Below, piece by piece: positions 5,574 to 7,305 of a DNA stretch of 7,305 bases. The DNA is from Candidatus Omnitrophota bacterium (GTDB taxonomy: Bacteria; Omnitrophota; Gorgyraeia; 2-02-FULL-51-18; JAGOUK01). Location of the stretch: positions 1-7,305 of the forward strand of contig JAGOUK010000012.1 of assembly GCA_018061225.1 (NCBI GenBank), written 5' to 3'. The position numbers and the translations under genes were made by a program. The notes beneath the pieces were generated by a model. That model saw only the letters and a list, made by a program, of their open reading frames with translations. It was not told where the DNA came from and did no database searches. Each line of letters starts with the position of its first letter. The first letter of the stretch is position 1.

Positions 5574-6267
5574 TCGGGTTTTGTCGGCAAAAGGGATTTG
5601 GCGTATTTACACGCGTAAAGGAATGCGGAACGCGGTTCCTGTTGAAGTGCTCAAAGGGATTGATTTGGAGCTTCGCGCGGGAGAATTGGCGGCCGTGGTC
5701 GGCCCTTCCGGCGCCGGCAAGTCGACGCTGATCAACTGTCTCGCGGGCATCGACCTCCCGACGCGGGGCGAGGTGCGCATTGGGGGGCAGATACTCGCGA
5801 GCCTCTCGGACCGGGAGCGCGCGCGGCTGCGGCACGAACGTGTGGGGCTGGTGTTTCAATTTTTTCATTTGCTGCATGATCTGACGGCAGCCGAGAATGT
5901 TCTTTTGGCGTCCCGGCTTTATCCGGACCGCAAGGTGCCGGATGCGTTGAAGCGGGCAAACCGTCTACTGGATCTGCTGGGGCTGGGGTCACGGGCGGAT
6001 CATCATCCATCAGAGCTGTCGGGAGGGGAAATGCAGCGGGTCGCGATCGCGAGAGCGCTGATGATGAATCCTTCCATCCTCCTATGCGATGAGCCCACGG
6101 GCAACCTGGATTCCGTCAATGGTGAAAATATCATCCAAACCCTCACGCGGTTCGCGCGGGAGGACAAAAAAACGGTTCTGATCGTTACCCATGATGATAG
6201 AATATCCCGTGTTGCGGACCGTGTTTTGCGAATGAAGGACGGCTTGTTTGAGACAAGCCAACGTTGA
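5566..6267 (+). CDS. lolD: Lipoprotein-releasing ABC transporter ATPase LolD
   Basis: This cytoplasmic ATPase powers lipoprotein extraction by the adjacent LolC-type permease. The 233-residue protein carries a complete ABC set: Walker A GPSGAGKS at 46-53, Q-loop Q98 in FQFFHLLHDLTAAENV, signature LSGGE at 151-155, Walker B ILLCDE at 171-176 with catalytic E176, D-loop NLD at 180-182 and H-loop H209 in VTHD. FQFFHLLHDLTAAENV is characteristic of the LolD/MacB/FtsE branch, and the partner gene decides in favour of LolD. The ATG at 5566 lies inside the end of lolC in another frame, so translation is probably coupled by termination and re-initiation. Nothing essential is missing. Confidence 0.95.
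   Translation: MSDRVLSAKGIWRIYTRKGMRNAVPVEVLKGIDLELRAGELAAVVGPSGAGKSTLINCLAGIDLPTRGEVRIGGQILASLSDRERARLRHERVGLVFQFFHLLHDLTAAENVLLASRLYPDRKVPDALKRANRLLDLLGLGSRADHHPSELSGGEMQRVAIARALMMNPSILLCDEPTGNLDSVNGENIIQTLTRFAREDKKTVLIVTHDDRISRVADRVLRMKDGLFETSQR
6241..6259 (+). other. Perfect hairpin at the 3' end of lolD
   Basis: GGCTTGT at 6241-6247 and ACAAGCC at 6253-6259 form a 7-bp stem with a five-base loop, ending five bases before the lolD stop codon. No T-run follows, so it is not an intrinsic terminator. It could be a processing or stability element between lolD and the aminotransferase message, whose start is 28 bases downstream. The role is inference. Confidence 0.35.
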
Positions 6268-6287
6268 CGCGAAAAAAAGAGGTTGAA

Positions 6288-7160
6288 ATGTCCATCCAAA
6301 TTTTTATAGACGGAAAATTCTTTGCCAAGGAAAAAGCAATGGTGAGCGTGTTTGATCACGGCCTCCTTTACGGGGACGGCGTGTTCGAGGGGATTCGCGC
6401 CTACAACGGCCGGGTCTTTAAGCTCAAAGAGCATGTCGACCGCTTGTGGGAATCCGCCCACACCCTCATGCTTGTCATTCCGATGACCAAGGGTGAGATG
6501 GTGGATGCCATCACCAGGACGCTCAAGAAGAACAAGCTCCGTGACGCCTACATCCGCGTCATCGTGACCCGCGGCGTGGGCGATCTGGGGCTCGACCCGC
6601 GCAAATGCCCCAAGGCAAGCACCATCATTATTGCGGATAAGATTAAGCTATACCCCGAAGCCCTCTATCAAAAAGGGCTCGAAATTATTTCGGTGGCCAC
6701 GTCCCGCACGCACCCCGAGACGGTGAATCCCCAGATCAAGTCCCTTAATTACCTGAACAACATCCTGGCTAAGATCGAAGCGGTCAACTCTGGCTACGAA
6801 GAAGCGCTGATGCTGAACACCCATGGGTTTGTCAGCGAGTGCACGGGTGAGAACATCTTCATCGTCCGCGGCAACGAGCTTTTGACCCCTCCGGCCCATC
6901 TCGGGATTTTGCGCGGAATCACTCGTGCCTGTGCCATGGAGATCGGCGCCAGTCTTGGGCTCGAGGTGCGCGAAGAAGTTCTGACGCGGCATGACATCTA
7001 CAACGCGGACGAAATGTTCCTCACCGGGACCGCGGCCGAGATCGTACCGGTCGTGAAGGTGGATAATCGGGTGATCGGAACCGGCAAGCCCGGCCGCCGT
7101 ACCGCCGAGATCAGGGCAGCCTTCCGCGATCTGACGCAGAGCGAAGGCCACGCTTTTTAG
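6288..7160 (+). CDS. ilvE: Branched-chain amino acid aminotransferase, PLP class IV
   Basis: It transfers amino groups between glutamate and the 2-keto acids of leucine, isoleucine and valine, the last step of their synthesis. The 290-residue protein shows fold-type IV marks: FDHGLLYGDGVFEGIRAYNGRVFKL (22-46), YIRVIVTRGVGDLGLDPRKCP (88-108), the PLP-binding lysine K151 in KSLNYLNN, VSECTGENIF (182-191) and FLTGTAAEIVPV (244-255). FEGIRAY favours branched-chain over D-amino acid aminotransferase, though substrate range in this family is hard to fix from sequence. ATG at 6288 is chosen because AAGAGG (6277-6282) lies five bases upstream; an in-frame TTG at 6264 would overlap lolD and adds only a charged tail. 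The gene sits 20 bases after lolD and one base before the mcsA-like gene, consistent with operon membership. Confidence 0.92.
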   Translation: MSIQIFIDGKFFAKEKAMVSVFDHGLLYGDGVFEGIRAYNGRVFKLKEHVDRLWESAHTLMLVIPMTKGEMVDAITRTLKKNKLRDAYIRVIVTRGVGDLGLDPRKCPKASTIIIADKIKLYPEALYQKGLEIISVATSRTHPETVNPQIKSLNYLNNILAKIEAVNSGYEEALMLNTHGFVSECTGENIFIVRGNELLTPPAHLGILRGITRACAMEIGASLGLEVREEVLTRHDIYNADEMFLTGTAAEIVPVVKVDNRVIGTGKPGRRTAEIRAAFRDLTQSEGHAF

Positions 7161-7161
7161 G

Positions 7162-7305
7162 ATGATTTGCGACTCTTGCGGTAAGCAAAAGGCCACCGTC
7201 CACCTCACCGAGATCATCAACGACCAGGTCAGCAAGCTCAATATCTGCGAGTACTGCGCCAAGAAAAAGGGCTCACAGCTTGAGCAGCACTTCGGAATCG
7301 CCGAC
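7162..7305 (+). CDS. mcsA: McsA-like zinc protein, 5' part
   Basis: The frame opens at ATG 7162, one base after the aminotransferase stop, and runs off the window after exactly 48 codons. The visible N-terminus has two CxxC pairs, C3/C6 and C29/C32, in the pattern MICDSCGKQKATVHLTEI followed by LNICEYCAKKKG. This is the zinc-binding start of McsA and related UvrB/UvrC-motif proteins. In Firmicutes McsA activates the arginine kinase McsB, which marks proteins for ClpCP; that role here is by analogy. The family predicts a C-terminal UvrB/UvrC motif and a neighbouring mcsB and clpC beyond the window. The only Shine-Dalgarno-like GAAGG (7143-7147) is 14 bases away, so translation probably relies on coupling to the preceding gene. 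Confidence 0.85.
   Translation, partial: MICDSCGKQKATVHLTEIINDQVSKLNICEYCAKKKGSQLEQHFGIAD

Noticed and set aside
6176..6203. Possible promoter in the lolD 3' end (TTCTGA and TAGAAT, 16-base spacer)
   Set aside because: The -35 box matches only three positions and the site lies inside conserved LolD coding sequence; chance is the simpler explanation.
6264..6287. Earlier TTG start for the aminotransferase
   Set aside because: It adds a charged TRKKEVE tail not typical of the family and overlaps the lolD stop, whereas ATG 6288 has AAGAGG five bases upstream and gives a standard N-terminus.

Overview
The window looks like chromosomal DNA of an uncultured diderm (outer-membrane) bacterium. A lipoprotein-sorting ABC transporter (LolC/D) implies an outer membrane, while an McsA-type zinc protein, best known from Firmicutes, follows a few genes later. 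This mixture, the moderately high GC and the gene order (lysS, lolC, lolD, class IV aminotransferase, mcsA) fit Omnitrophota or a similar candidate phylum. That placement rests on memory of gene order, not on a search. All genes lie on the + strand. No tRNA, rRNA, IS element, CRISPR array or phage gene was seen.

Layout. Positions 1-1845 hold the 3' part of mfd, the transcription-repair coupling factor. A 139-base gap (1846-1984) follows, with a small inverted repeat near its end. Positions 1985-2254 encode a small unrecognised protein with a G-rich centre, and 2265-2864 an AlkB-family 2-oxoglutarate/Fe(II) dioxygenase. An extended -10 promoter overlaps the end of the alkB-like gene and probably drives the next block: lysS (2896-4347), lolC-type permease (4383-5573), lolD (5566-6267), a branched-chain aminotransferase (6288-7160) and the first 48 codons of an mcsA-like gene (7162 to the window end). 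Spacings in this block are 35, -8, 20 and 1 bases, so it reads as one operon.

How the genes work together. The left part concerns DNA repair: Mfd removes stalled RNA polymerase and recruits excision repair, and the AlkB-like enzyme would directly reverse alkylation damage. The right part is housekeeping: lysine charging, lipoprotein export, branched-chain amino acid metabolism and the start of a probable McsA/McsB/Clp protein quality-control locus.

No clearly new multi-gene system is visible. The most unusual object is the Mfd protein. Compared with E. coli Mfd as recalled, it appears to lack the D1b/D3 region between the UvrB-like D2 segment and the RNA-polymerase-binding domain, and it stops right after the motor without the C-terminal D7 domain. 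Secondary points are the unknown small gene with its G-quadruplex motif, stem-loops beside two ribosome binding sites, and an A-tract/hairpin element between lysS and lolC that has terminator geometry only on the opposite strand.
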